Source of the DNA: Roseiarcus sp963783175
GTDB taxonomy: Bacteria; Pseudomonadota; Alphaproteobacteria; Rhizobiales; Beijerinckiaceae
Length of the DNA: 64,000 bases
Direction of reading: 5' to 3'
NCBI GenBank assembly: GCA_963783175.1
Contig: CAWANG010000035.1
Span: forward strand, 62,001-126,000
A program made the translations under genes and the position numbers. Below are positions 8,046-17,015 of this stretch, in pieces. Each line of letters opens with the position of its first letter. Positions within the stretch are counted from its first letter, which is position 1. The notes beneath the pieces are model-generated. The model saw nothing but the letters and a program-made list of their open reading frames with translations, did not search any database and was not told the DNA's origin.

Positions 8046-9524
8046 TCAGTCCGGCGCCTTGCCGAACGGGATGCCGTTGACCATCAGCGACCGGTCGGGG
8101 TTGAGTTCGACCAGCCAGCTGAGGCTGCCGTCGCTTTCGCTTTTTCCCAGCCCCTTGGCCAAGGCGAGGGCGGGCATGACCTTGGCGGCGATGTCGGGCC
8201 CCAGGGCCTTGACTGCCGCCATCGTCTTGTCGAAACCGCGCATGTGAACGGTCAATGCGCCGGTAGGTTTGCGGTGATCGAAACGAATGACGCCGGTAAA
8301 GTCGGCGTCGACCGCGGGCGCGATGACATGCGACGGCGCAATTTCGACCCGGACCGGACCAGCGCTCAATAGGGCCGCCTCAACCTTGTCGGCGTCCTGG
8401 TCAGTCATCACATCGCCGTCGCCCTGCAAGTTCAGGGCGTCGATCCACGTATTCGCCGCCGCGGTCAGGTCGATGCCTTTGACCGTCGCCGCCACGTCGA
8501 TCTTCGACGGCGTCAAGTCGCCTCCTCCGGGCGGGAGCAGCCCGACCGGCAAGCTCAGTCCCTCAGCCGAGACCCCCAGGCTGATCGAGCTCTGCGGCCC
8601 CGCGTTGGCCGCGCCGAGCTGATATTTCGCGTCTGTCAGGGCAATCGCGCCAATCGACGCGGCGACGAAGGTCTTCTGTGCTTCAATGCCTTCGGCGAAC
8701 CTGAGGCCGGGGGCGGTCAGCTCTTTGAGCAGGCCCTTCAACTCCGCCTCGTGGGCGGCAAGATCGGCGCGCGCCGGGTGAGAAGCCACCAGGCCCCATA
8801 GCTCGAACGCCTTGAGGCTTTTGAACCCGTCGACGCCGACATCGATCAGCGCCTTGTCCGACCGCCCGCTGACGTTGACCGGAGCGTCATTCCCCCCAAC
8901 CCCGGTCGCTTTGAACCCGATGTCGGAAATGTCCTCCTTCACCACCGTTGAAACCGAGCCGTCGGTGCCGAGGGTGGTCGTGACGTTCTCCTGAACGGCG
9001 CCGAATTCGGCCGCCTGCTCGAGCTTTGGCGTATGAATCAGCAGAGTTCCCTTGTCCACGCTCGCCGAACCGCCGAGAAGCCAGGCGATCGCCGGACTGA
9101 TCAGCGCGGTCGAGCGGAAATTCGTCAGTTCGACGCTGCCGTTCGCTCCCTCGGAATGAAAAACGATGCGGGGAAGCGAGTCCATCATGAGCCGCCAATT
9201 GCCGTCATCCTGTTCGACGGCCTTGTAGACGATGGTCGCCGGATCGTATGACGCGCCCGTCTCCTGGAGGAGCGCGTTGAGCGCGCTGAGGTCGGCCGAG
9301 ATGAGATAGTCGGCGCCCTCCGGCGTCACCGTCACGAGGGGGGACGCCCCGGCCTGCGCCGCGGGCAAATAATTGGCGATCAGGGTTCTGAGCGCGTCCG
9401 CGCCCTCGGGCGTGGCTGGCCGGTCGGCCGCAAGCGCGGGAATCGCCCACAGCGCCGCCGCGGCCAGCGGCGCGAGCGCGAAACGCCGACGCGAACGGCT
9501 CGGGCGCAGTCGTATGGAGGGCAT
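8046..9524 (-). CDS. exported DUF2125-like protein
   Basis: About 492 aa from the ATG at 9524. The open frame runs to 9554, but the second Met gives a clean Sec signal peptide: basic MPSIRLRPSRSRRRF, a hydrophobic core, then a cleavage-like PALAA. The remainder has long stretches of alternating polarity (for example PEGADYLISADLSALNALL, SVELTNFRSTALISPA) and ends in a segment dominated by GALTVHMRGFDKTM and a short PDRSLMVNGIPFG. This fits the alphaproteobacterial DUF2125 family of periplasmic proteins, but the assignment is from overall look, not a hallmark motif. No operon partner is seen. It is followed directly by the 21-bp array. Confidence 0.55.
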   Translation of the reverse strand: MPSIRLRPSRSRRRFALAPLAAAALWAIPALAADRPATPEGADALRTLIANYLPAAQAGASPLVTVTPEGADYLISADLSALNALLQETGASYDPATIVYKAVEQDDGNWRLMMDSLPRIVFHSEGANGSVELTNFRSTALISPAIAWLLGGSASVDKGTLLIHTPKLEQAAEFGAVQENVTTTLGTDGSVSTVVKEDISDIGFKATGVGGNDAPVNVSGRSDKALIDVGVDGFKSLKAFELWGLVASHPARADLAAHEAELKGLLKELTAPGLRFAEGIEAQKTFVAASIGAIALTDAKYQLGAANAGPQSSISLGVSAEGLSLPVGLLPPGGGDLTPSKIDVAATVKGIDLTAAANTWIDALNLQGDGDVMTDQDADKVEAALLSAGPVRVEIAPSHVIAPAVDADFTGVIRFDHRKPTGALTVHMRGFDKTMAAVKALGPDIAAKVMPALALAKGLGKSESDGSLSWLVELNPDRSLMVNGIPFGKAPD

Positions 9525-9644
9525 TAGGCGGCCTATTTGGTTCGGCGAGGACAATCCGAGTTTGCGCGAGCCTACTCCGATTCTCCGCCGCCGCGCGACA
9601 AATACCGCCTATGCGCGTTCGGCGGCGGCTCGTCGGCGTCGCTC

Positions 9645-10550
9645 TCAGCGAGCCGGCAATGCGGCCGGCGAATGGCTTCTCGGCGCTTGCGCCTTGGCGA
9701 CGCCGGCCTTCACCGCCTCCTGCACCTTTTCGAACGCGCGCACCTCGATCTGCCGCACGCGCTCGCGCGACACGCCAAATTCGGCCGACAGCTCCTCGAG
9801 CGTAATCGGCTCCTCGGCGAGCCGCCGGGCCTCGAAAATGCGCCGCTCGCGCGGGTTGAGGACGGTCAACGCGCTGCGCAGCGCGCCCATGCGGGCGTCC
9901 GATTCCTCGCGGTCGGCAAGTTGAGATTCCTGATCGGCGCTTTCATCGACGAGCCAGTCCTGCCACTCGCCTTCGCCGCCGTCGCGCAGCGGCGCATTGA
10001 GCGAGGCGTCGCCGCCGAGGCGCCGGTTCATGTCAATGACGTCCTGCTTGCCGACGCCAAGCCGCTTCGAGATCGATTCGACCTGATCGTCGCGCATGTC
10101 GCCTTCCTCGAGCGCCGAAATCCGGCTCTTGGCCTTGCGCAAATTGAAGAACAGCTTCTTCTGGCTGGCCGTGGTGCCCATCTTCACCAGCGACCACGAG
10201 CGCAGGATGTATTCCTGGATTGACGCGCGAATCCACCACATGGCGTAAGTCGCGAGCTTGAAGCCCTTGTCCGGCTCGAAGCGCTTGACCGCCTGCATCA
10301 GGCCGACGTTGCCCTCGGAAATCACCTCGCCGATCGGCAGACCGTAGCCGCGATAGCCCATGGCGATCTTGGCCACCAGCCGCAAATGCGAGGTGACGAG
10401 CTTGTGCGCAGCCTCGCGATCGCCGTGCTCGCGCCAGCGCTTGGCGAGCATGTATTCCTCTTGCGGCTCCAGCATCGGGAACCGCTTGATCTCTTGCAAA
10501 TAGCGAGCAAGTCCCGATTCGCCCGCAATGATGGGAAGCGATGCGGCCAT
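9645..10550 (-). CDS. rpoH: heat-shock sigma factor RpoH (sigma-32)
   Basis: Sigma-70 family protein of 301 aa. Region 1.2/2.1 begins SGLARYLQEIKRFPML. Region 2 contains YGLPIGEVISEGNVGLMQAV and FKLATYAMWWIRASIQEYIL. The RpoH box QKKLFFNLRKAK near residues 130-141 separates it from other sigma factors. Region 4 contains LNPRERRIFEARRL and the HTH ITLEELSAEFGVSRERVRQIE. The start at 10550 has an AGAGGAAAAC ribosome site. It directs RNA polymerase to heat-shock promoters (chaperones, proteases). It lies downstream of and co-directional with the pseudouridine synthase gene, 164 bp apart, so probably has its own promoter. Confidence 0.95.
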   Translation of the reverse strand: MAASLPIIAGESGLARYLQEIKRFPMLEPQEEYMLAKRWREHGDREAAHKLVTSHLRLVAKIAMGYRGYGLPIGEVISEGNVGLMQAVKRFEPDKGFKLATYAMWWIRASIQEYILRSWSLVKMGTTASQKKLFFNLRKAKSRISALEEGDMRDDQVESISKRLGVGKQDVIDMNRRLGGDASLNAPLRDGGEGEWQDWLVDESADQESQLADREESDARMGALRSALTVLNPRERRIFEARRLAEEPITLEELSAEFGVSRERVRQIEVRAFEKVQEAVKAGVAKAQAPRSHSPAALPAR

Positions 10551-10714
10551 GTTTTCCTCTGATGGGAGCCCGGTTCCATGCCGTCTCCGTCGGCGCTATG
10601 GCCGGATGGACATATTGTGGTCGAGCAAGCGTGGCCGAATAAGGGCCGAGCCTAGTCAGCTATTCGCAGCCAATATGAAATTGTTTCAGCGGCGCGGAGG
10701 CCGAACAAAGGGCG

Positions 10715-11803
10715 TCAGACTGCCGACGCGGCTCGTAACGCATTGAGCAGATGCGAAAAATCTTCCGGCGGCGAACTCTCGAAGCGGAGTTTCTCGCCAG
10801 TGGCCGGATGTTCGAAACCCAATACCGAAGCATGCAAAGCTTGGCGGCCGAGTTCGGCCAGCGCGGCCTTGGCGGCCTCGCCGAGACGGGCCGCCTTGGT
10901 CTTGAACCCCGCGCCGTAGACCGAATCACCCAGGAGCGGATGACCGCTCGAGGCCATGTGGACGCGAATCTGATGGGTCCGTCCGGTCTCGAGCCGGCAG
11001 GCGATGAGGCTCGCCGAACCGAAAGCCTCCTTAAGCCGCCAATGGGTCGTGGCCTGGCGGCCGCGCTCCTCGGCGATCGCCATTTTTTCCCGATGGCGCG
11101 GATCACGGCCGATCGGCGCCGCGACCTTCCCGGCGATCGCGTCGAAGCGGCCCCAAACGAGCGCCAAATATTCGCGCTCGAGCGAGCCGGTGCGGCCGTG
11201 GTCGGCGAAGAGCTCGGAGAGCCCCCGATGCGCCGCATCCGTCTTGGCGACGACGAGCATCCCCGAGGTGTCCTTGTCGAGCCGATGCACGATTCCCGGC
11301 CGCCTGACCCCGCCGACGCCTGAGAGGCTCGCCCCGCAGTGGCGGATCAACGCGTTGACCAGTGTGCCGGCCGGATGTCCCGGCGCCGGATGGACAACGA
11401 GCCCGGCCGGCTTGTCGATCACGATCAGATGCTCGTCCTCGTAAACGACGGCAAGCGGCAGATCTTCGCCGGCGATCGGCAATTCCTCCGCGGACGGCGC
11501 TTCAAAGGCGATGCGCGCGCCCTCGACGAGCCGCAGCGAGGGATCGCGCGCAACCTGCCCGTCGACGCTCACTTCGCCGGCCTCGATCAGGGCCTTGAGC
11601 CGGGTGCGCGACAGCGCGACGCGGCGCACGGCCGCCGCGCCGCCCAAGAAACGGTCGAGCCGCTCGCCCGCGCCCGCCGCATCGACGTCGAAGACCTGCG
11701 GCCCTGACGGCGCGGCGAGGGGCTGGGGAGCCGTTGCGGGCGGCGGCGCGAGTTCGGGCTCGCCTGCGGCGCTCCAGGCGCGGCGTTTGGCCTTGGCGTT
11801 CAT
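10715..11803 (-). CDS. rluD: RluD-family 23S rRNA pseudouridine synthase
   Basis: Pseudouridine synthase of 362 aa. After a 35-residue Pro/Ala-rich extension there is an S4 RNA-binding domain (about 43-105: GERLDRFLGG, VALSRTRLKALIEAGEVSVDG). The RluA/RluD catalytic domain has the active-site Asp in HRLDKDTSG near residue 176 and the downstream RTHQIRVHMASSGHPLLGD. The family modifies uridines of helix 69 (1911/1915/1917) in E. coli; the exact sites here are inferred. The start overlaps the stop of the preceding methyltransferase gene in an ATGA arrangement, so the two are probably translationally coupled. Confidence 0.88.
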   Translation of the reverse strand: MNAKAKRRAWSAAGEPELAPPPATAPQPLAAPSGPQVFDVDAAGAGERLDRFLGGAAAVRRVALSRTRLKALIEAGEVSVDGQVARDPSLRLVEGARIAFEAPSAEELPIAGEDLPLAVVYEDEHLIVIDKPAGLVVHPAPGHPAGTLVNALIRHCGASLSGVGGVRRPGIVHRLDKDTSGMLVVAKTDAAHRGLSELFADHGRTGSLEREYLALVWGRFDAIAGKVAAPIGRDPRHREKMAIAEERGRQATTHWRLKEAFGSASLIACRLETGRTHQIRVHMASSGHPLLGDSVYGAGFKTKAARLGEAAKAALAELGRQALHASVLGFEHPATGEKLRFESSPPEDFSHLLNALRAASAV

Positions 11804-12789
11804 GCCCGCTCCCGCCGGCGCGCCCGTACCGCGGCCTCGGCGGCGGGCGGGGCCACGAGCGCTCCGAGCGCGGCGACGATCGCCTCCACGTCCGGACGTG
11901 GCCTGGCTTCGTGGGCGTCAAGACCGCGCCGCATCGCCGCCACATGGGCCGGCGTGGCGCCGCAACAGCCGCCGATGATGCTGGCGCCGCAATCGACGGC
12001 GAGCCCTGCGTAGGTCGCCATGAGCTCCGGAGTGCCGGAATAGTGGATATGCGCCCCGTGCCATTGCGGCACGCCGGCATTGGCCTTGGCAATGAGCGGC
12101 GCGCCCGGTCGCGCCGCGCTCATGGCGAGAGTCGCGGCCAAGAGATCGGAGGCGCCGACGCCGCAATTCGCGCCATAGGCTACCGGCGCCGGCTCGAACG
12201 CTTCGACCAGGGCGCCGAACGCGGCGGGCGCGAGGCCCATCATCGTGCGGCCGGCGGTGTCGAAGCTCGCGGTGATCGTATAGGGGAAGCCGCACTTGGC
12301 CGCCGCCCGCGCCGCGGCGCGGATTTCCTCGGCCGCCGACATGGTCTCGATCCAGGCGACGTCGGCGCCGCCTTCGCGCAGGCCTTCGATCTGTTCGGAG
12401 AAGACGTCGACCGCCTCGTCTTCGCTCAACGGTCCGAGCGGAGCGATGAGGTCGCCGGTCGGTCCGACCGATCCGGCGACGACGACGGGTCGCCCGGCGC
12501 TGTCGGCGACGTTGCGAGCGTTTTGGGCGGCGAGACGGTTGAGTTCGCGCGCCCGGGCCTCGAGGCCGTGCAGCATCAGTCGGCGACGATTGGCGCCGAA
12601 GCTGTTGGTCAGAATGATGTCGGCGCCGGCATCGACGAAAGCCCGATGCAGGGTCTGGGTTCGGTCGGGATGGACCGCGTTCCAAAGCTCCGGGCTGTCG
12701 CCGGAGGTCAGTCCCATGGCGAAGAGGTTGGTGCCGGTCGCGCCGTCGGCAAGCAGCGGCCGGCCTTCGGTGAGTAGGGTTTGCAACAT
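11800..12789 (-). CDS. homocysteine S-methyltransferase / betaine-homocysteine methyltransferase-like
   Basis: Zinc-dependent methyltransferase domain of 329 aa. The pterin/homocysteine-MTase barrel starts LLADGATGTNLFAMGL. The zinc ligands are the Cys in YGANCGVG and the vicinal pair in IIGGCCGATPAH near the C terminus. Its length fits BHMT/MmuM-type stand-alone enzymes that make methionine from homocysteine; the methyl donor (betaine, S-methylmethionine or other) cannot be read from sequence. The open frame extends to 13005, but that part overlaps rpe and is arginine-rich; the ATG at 12789 gives the canonical N terminus. The stop overlaps the RluD-family start by 4 nt. Confidence 0.78.
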   Translation of the reverse strand: MLQTLLTEGRPLLADGATGTNLFAMGLTSGDSPELWNAVHPDRTQTLHRAFVDAGADIILTNSFGANRRRLMLHGLEARARELNRLAAQNARNVADSAGRPVVVAGSVGPTGDLIAPLGPLSEDEAVDVFSEQIEGLREGGADVAWIETMSAAEEIRAAARAAAKCGFPYTITASFDTAGRTMMGLAPAAFGALVEAFEPAPVAYGANCGVGASDLLAATLAMSAARPGAPLIAKANAGVPQWHGAHIHYSGTPELMATYAGLAVDCGASIIGGCCGATPAHVAAMRRGLDAHEARPRPDVEAIVAALGALVAPPAAEAAVRARRRERA

Positions 12790-12868
12790 GTCGGGCTCTC
12801 TTGGCGCTTGGCGCGGCGCAACTACCCGCGAGGTAAGCGCCTTTGCGGCTCCGCGCAAGGCGACGAAC

Positions 12869-13528
12869 TCAAGCGGCGGCCCGGATTGCCTTGATGTTGT
12901 CGGAATAGCTCTTGGGATCGCCTTCGAATACGGCCGAGCCCGCAACGAACACGTTCGCGCCGGCCCGCGCCAGAAGCGGCGCAGTCTCCGCCGCCACGCC
13001 GCCATCGACCTCGATCATGATGTTGCGGTCGCCGACCATGCGCTTCACCCGCGCGATCTTGTCGAGCATCGCCGCAATGAACGCCTGGCCGCCAAAGCCC
13101 GGATTGACGGTCATGACGAGGATAGTGTCGAGCCGGTCGAGCACATATTCGATCGCGCTCTCCGGCGTTCCAGGATTGATCGCTACGCCCGCCTTCTTGC
13201 CGAGCCTGCGGATTTCCTGCAGCGAACGGTCGAGATGCTTCGTCGCTTCCGCATGGATCGTGATGTGATCGGCGCCCGCCTTGGCGAAGGCTTCGAGATA
13301 GGGATCGCAAGGTTCGATCATCAGGTGGCAGTCGAAGGGCTTGTTGGTATGCGGCCGCAATGCCGCAACAACCGGCGGGCCGAAGGTGATGTTGGGGACG
13401 AAATGGCCGTCCATCACATCGAGATGGATCCAGTCGGCGCCGGCCTCGGCGACCGCGCGCACCTCCTCGCCGAGCCTGGCGAAATCCGCCGACAGAATTG
13501 ACGGCGCCATGATCACCGCGTTGGTCAT
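12869..13528 (-). CDS. rpe: ribulose-phosphate 3-epimerase
   Basis: TIM-barrel enzyme of 219 aa interconverting ribulose-5-P and xylulose-5-P in the pentose-phosphate and Calvin routes. It contains MAPSILSADFARLGEEV, the metal-binding WIHLDVMDGHFVPNITFGP, DCHLMIEPCDPY, MTVNPGFGGQ and EVDGGV. An AAGGAG 7 nt upstream sets the ATG at 13528 rather than the upstream in-frame start at 13549. A dyad CGATAG-N10-CTATCG lies at 13561-13582, just ahead of the start. It is divergent from cysD. The gene behind it (methyltransferase) follows after about 80 bp. Confidence 0.93.
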   Translation of the reverse strand: MTNAVIMAPSILSADFARLGEEVRAVAEAGADWIHLDVMDGHFVPNITFGPPVVAALRPHTNKPFDCHLMIEPCDPYLEAFAKAGADHITIHAEATKHLDRSLQEIRRLGKKAGVAINPGTPESAIEYVLDRLDTILVMTVNPGFGGQAFIAAMLDKIARVKRMVGDRNIMIEVDGGVAAETAPLLARAGANVFVAGSAVFEGDPKSYSDNIKAIRAAA

Positions 13529-13762
13529 GGCGTTCTCCTTTGCGATCAAGCTTGCGGGGCCGATAGCGACTTCAACCTATCGATGGTCGGCCGTTCGCCT
13601 CGAGTCAACGCGGAAGGCGCGGGGTTGTGGTCATTACGGGTCGAGCCCGCTTTCTCTATCTGCATTTGTGATATCAATCTAACAACTCGTTCGTAGAGTT
13701 TAAATCGGTTGCCTTCGGCCCGGAAGCCGCCTATGGAACGCGCCTTCTCAAGGGAATTCTCG

Positions 13763-14672
13763 ATGGCGAGCGAATTGCCGGCTCATCTCCGGCGGCTGGA
13801 GGCCGAGTCGATTCACATCATGCGGGAAGTCGTCGCCGAAATGCGCAATCCCGTCATGCTGTATTCGATCGGCAAGGACTTCGAGCGTGATGCTCCACGT
13901 GGCGATGAAGGCGTTCCATCCCGCCAAGCCGCCGTTCCCGCTGCTCCACGTTGACACGACGTGGAAGTTCCGCGAGATGATCGCATTCCGCGACGAAACG
14001 GCGCGCCGGCTCGGCCTCGATCTCATCGTCCACATCAACGAGGACGGGGTCAGGCGCGGCATATCGCCGATCGCCTCGGGCTCGCAACTCCACACCCAAG
14101 TGATGAAGACCGAAGCGCTGCGGCAAGCGCTCGACCGCGGGCGGTTCGACGCCGCGTTCGGCGGCGCGCGGCGGGACGAGGAGAAGAGCCGCGCCAAGGA
14201 GCGCATCTTCTCCCACCGCTCGGCCGCGCATGCGTGGGACCCACGCAACCAGCGCCCCGAACTGTGGCGTCTCTTCAACACCCGCCTGCGCGAAGGCGAA
14301 TCGATGCGAGTCTTCCCGCTCTCGAACTGGACCGAGCTCGACATCTGGGAATATGTGCTGGCCGAGGCCATTCCGGTCGTGCCGCTCTATTTCTCCAAGC
14401 TTCGCCCGGTGGTCGAGCGCGCGGGCGCGCTCATCATGGTCGACGACGAACGGCTGCCGCTCATGCCGGGCGAACAGCCGGCAATGCGGCGGGTGCGCTT
14501 CCGCACCCTCGGCTGCTATCCGCTTTCGGCAGCAATCGAGTCGGAGGCCGACACCCTCCACGACATCGTCGCCGAAATGCGCAAGACCACCACGTCCGAG
14601 CGTCAAGGGCGCCTCATCGATTCAGACGAAGCCTCGTCGATGGAAAAGAAGAAGCGCGAAGGGTACTTCTGA
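13763..14672 (+). CDS. cysD: sulfate adenylyltransferase subunit 2 (CysD), interrupted by one extra base
   Basis: The small subunit of ATP sulfurylase activates sulfate to APS together with CysN. The frame starting MASELPAHLRRLEAESIHIM runs through MLYSIGKD, where canonical CysD continues S-S/V-V-M-L-H. Here GAC is followed by TTCGAGCGTGATG, so one extra T at 13880/13881 throws the frame. The second frame continues VMLHVAMKAFHPAKPPFPLLHVDTTWKFREM and on to the normal C terminus KKKREGYF. Removing the T gives 302 aa, the length of E. coli CysD, with the PP-loop SIGKDSSVM restored. It overlaps the cysN start (TGATG). Either a sequencing insertion or a very recent mutation. Confidence 0.9.
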
Positions 14673-16543
14673 TGGCCATCGCTGAGACAGAGGCGACCCT
14701 CCCGACCCTGCGTCTCCTGACCTGCGGGTCGGTCGACGACGGCAAGTCGACGCTGATCGGGCGATTGCTGTACGAGAAGAAGCTGATCTTCGACGACCAG
14801 CTCTCGGCGCTCGAACGCGACTCGAAGAAATTCGGCACGACCGGGGACAGCGTCGACTACGCGCTCCTGGTCGACGGGCTCGAAGCCGAGCGCGAGCAGG
14901 GCATCACCATCGACGTCGCATATCGCTACTTCGCCACCGCCCGGCGCTCGTTCATCGTCGCCGATGCGCCCGGCCACGAGCAATATACCCGCAACATGGC
15001 GACCGGCGCGTCCAACGCCGATCTCGCGATCGTGCTTGTCGACGCGCGCAAGGGGCTGCTCACCCAGACCCATCGCCATTCGATCATCGTGTCGCTGCTT
15101 GGCGTGCGCGACGTCGTGCTCGCGGTCAACAAGATCGATCTCGTCGACTTCAGCGAGACGGCGTTTCGCCGGATCGAGGCCGACTACCGCAAGTTCGCCG
15201 AGACGCTCAGCTTCCGCTCGCTTATCGCGCTGCCGATCTCTGCCCGTTACGGCGACAATGTCTCCTCTTTGAGCCGGCGCACGTCGTGGTACGAAGGGCC
15301 GCATCTGCTCGATCATCTCGAGCGAATCGAGGTCGAGGAGGATCGCCGCAGCGCGCCGTTTCGCCTGCCGGTGCAATGGATCAACCGCCCGCATCATGAT
15401 TTTCGCGGCTTCGCCGGCACGATTCCAAGCGGACGGGTGGCGCGGGGCGACGCGATCGTGGCCGCCAATTCCGGCCTCCGGAGCACTGTCGCAAGCCTCC
15501 TCGTCGGCGATCGCGAGGTCGAGGCCGCCGAGGCCGGCGACGCGGTCACGCTCACTCTCGCCGACGAGATCGACATCGCCAGGGGCGACGTGCTGTCGAA
15601 GCCTGAGAGCCGCCCGGAGGTCGCCGATCAGTTCACAGCGCACATGATCTGGATGAGCGCCGAACCGATGCTGCCCGGCCGATCCTACCTGCTCAAGATC
15701 GGCGGGCGGACGACGCCCGCTTCGGTTACCGAGCTCAAGCACCGCCTCGATGTCAACAATTTCGACAAGCTCGCGGCCAAGCATCTCGATCTCAACGAGG
15801 TCGGCTTCTGCAACGTCGCGACCACCATGCCGGTCGCCTTCGATCCTTACTGCGACAATCGCGTGACCGGCGCCTTCATTCTCATCGATCGCGCGACCAA
15901 TGAGACCGCGGCGGCGGGGATGATCGCCCATGGGCTCAGGCGCGCGACCAACGTGCACCGGCATGGCGCGAGTGTCGGGCGCGAGGCGCATGCGGCGCAA
16001 ATGCATCAGAAGCCGGCCATCCTGTGGTTCACCGGGCTCTCGGGGGCGGGAAAATCGACAATCGCCAATCTGGTCGAGGTCAAGCTTCATGCGCGCGGCG
16101 TCCATACCGCGCTCCTCGACGGCGACAACGTCCGCCACGGCCTCAACAAGGACTTGGGCTTCACCGCCGCCGACCGGGTCGAGAACATCCGCCGGGTCGG
16201 CGAGGTCGCGAGGCTGATGACCGACGCCGGGCTCATCGTGCTCTGCTCGTTCATTTCGCCGTTCCGGGCGGAGCGGCGGCTCGTCCGCGACACCGCGGCT
16301 CGGGATGAGTTTCTCGAGGTTTTCGTCGAGGCGCCGCTTGAGACCGTCATCGCCCGCGATACCAAGGGCCTGTACCGGCGGGCGCTGGCCGGCGAGATCA
16401 AGAACTTCACTGGCGTCGACCAGCCGTACGAGGCGCCCGAGGCGCCAGAACTCATTCTCAATTCAGCCGCCGAAACGCCGGACGCCCTCGCCGACCGGGT
16501 CATCGCCGAGCTTGAACGGCGCGGGCGGATCGCGCGGCTGTGA
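14672..16543 (+). CDS. cysN/cysC: bifunctional sulfate adenylyltransferase subunit 1 / APS kinase (CysNC)
   Basis: Fusion protein of 623 aa. The N-terminal EF-Tu-like GTPase (CysN) has G1 GSVDDGKSTL, G3 DAPGHEQYTRNM and G4 NKIDLV, followed by beta-barrel domains. The C-terminal APS kinase (about 435-623) has the P-loop GLSGAGKST, DGDNVRHGLNKDLGF and the family segment FTGVDQPYEAPEAPEL. Together with CysD it converts sulfate and ATP to APS and then PAPS. The ATG at 14672 overlaps the cysD stop. The long in-frame extension back to 13961 is a shadow of cysD. No cysH or cysI is in the window. Confidence 0.95.
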   Translation: MAIAETEATLPTLRLLTCGSVDDGKSTLIGRLLYEKKLIFDDQLSALERDSKKFGTTGDSVDYALLVDGLEAEREQGITIDVAYRYFATARRSFIVADAPGHEQYTRNMATGASNADLAIVLVDARKGLLTQTHRHSIIVSLLGVRDVVLAVNKIDLVDFSETAFRRIEADYRKFAETLSFRSLIALPISARYGDNVSSLSRRTSWYEGPHLLDHLERIEVEEDRRSAPFRLPVQWINRPHHDFRGFAGTIPSGRVARGDAIVAANSGLRSTVASLLVGDREVEAAEAGDAVTLTLADEIDIARGDVLSKPESRPEVADQFTAHMIWMSAEPMLPGRSYLLKIGGRTTPASVTELKHRLDVNNFDKLAAKHLDLNEVGFCNVATTMPVAFDPYCDNRVTGAFILIDRATNETAAAGMIAHGLRRATNVHRHGASVGREAHAAQMHQKPAILWFTGLSGAGKSTIANLVEVKLHARGVHTALLDGDNVRHGLNKDLGFTAADRVENIRRVGEVARLMTDAGLIVLCSFISPFRAERRLVRDTAARDEFLEVFVEAPLETVIARDTKGLYRRALAGEIKNFTGVDQPYEAPEAPELILNSAAETPDALADRVIAELERRGRIARL

Positions 16544-16566
16544 CCCCCGAGCGCCGGCGAGGCGGC

Positions 16567-16684
16567 GCAACGATTCCCAAGCCGCGGGCGCCATTATCCA
16601 AATTCCCCGCAATGGATTCCAAGGCCAGCGCAACGAAATCCAAATCGAACTTTCTTCCGCGGATTGAGCTTTTTCAGCGGGTTG
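16567..16684 (+). repeat. 21-bp tandem array, copy 1 (four units) plus conserved tail
   Basis: Four 21-bp units lie at 16567-16587, 16588-16608, 16609-16629 and 16630-16650, with a core like GCAACGAAATCCAAATC. They are followed by the tail starting TTTCTTCCGCGGATTGAG and ending at 16684. The last unit plus tail (16630-16684) is nearly identical to 19782-19836, differing at about four positions in 55. It begins 24 nt after the cysNC stop. Confidence 0.8.
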
Positions 16685-16771
16685 CGCCGACACCGGACCC
16701 GAAATCCTCACTCCCTCGGCTCCGCCCGCTCAGCCGCCGCGCTGGCGGACGGCAGCCGCTTCTCAGGAGCG

Positions 16772-16805
16772 TCGACACTAGCAGAAATTCTGATTTTCTG
16801 GAAGA
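16772..16805 (+). promoter_or_regulatory. conserved motif CGACACTAGCAGAAATTCTGA, copy 1 (unknown function)
   Basis: The sequence CGACACTAGCAG followed by AAATTCTGATTTTCTGG aligns with 19921-19955 and with the minus strand at 7797-7763. It lies about 120 nt after the array end and about 210 nt before the start of the modular protein gene. Confidence 0.45.
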
Positions 16806-17015
16806 AAATGTTGGCGAAACTCACGAGCGGGCCTGGAAGCCGATCCGGCGCTCGCTCGCTGGAAATCGAAATCGGTGCGAAATCGGCGCGATTTTCGGGA
16901 TCGATGACACATGCGTAGATTGCCGGAAGTGTAAAAGGGGCGCAGATTGCGAGCCAAGCCCGAGGCCACCCGGGCAATGCCGGTCAAAACCAGCAACTCG
17001 CCTCGAGGAGGGAAC

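Larger units (their letters stand above)
16544..17015. other. intergenic region with the 21-bp array element, copy 1
   Basis: 472 bp between cysNC and the modular protein, same strand. It contains four 21-bp units, the conserved tail (16651-16684) and the conserved motif (16772-16805), annotated separately. No ORF looks real; the frame through the array (SKxxAT-like heptads) has no start signal. Confidence 0.6.

Noticed and set aside
12790..13005. N-terminal extension of the homocysteine methyltransferase-like gene
   Set aside because: It overlaps rpe on the same strand and lacks conserved sequence; the family N terminus starts at 12789.
13961..14671. Long in-frame N-terminal extension of CysNC
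   Set aside because: It lies over cysD in another frame, is arginine-rich, and the CysN family start is at 14672 overlapping the cysD stop.
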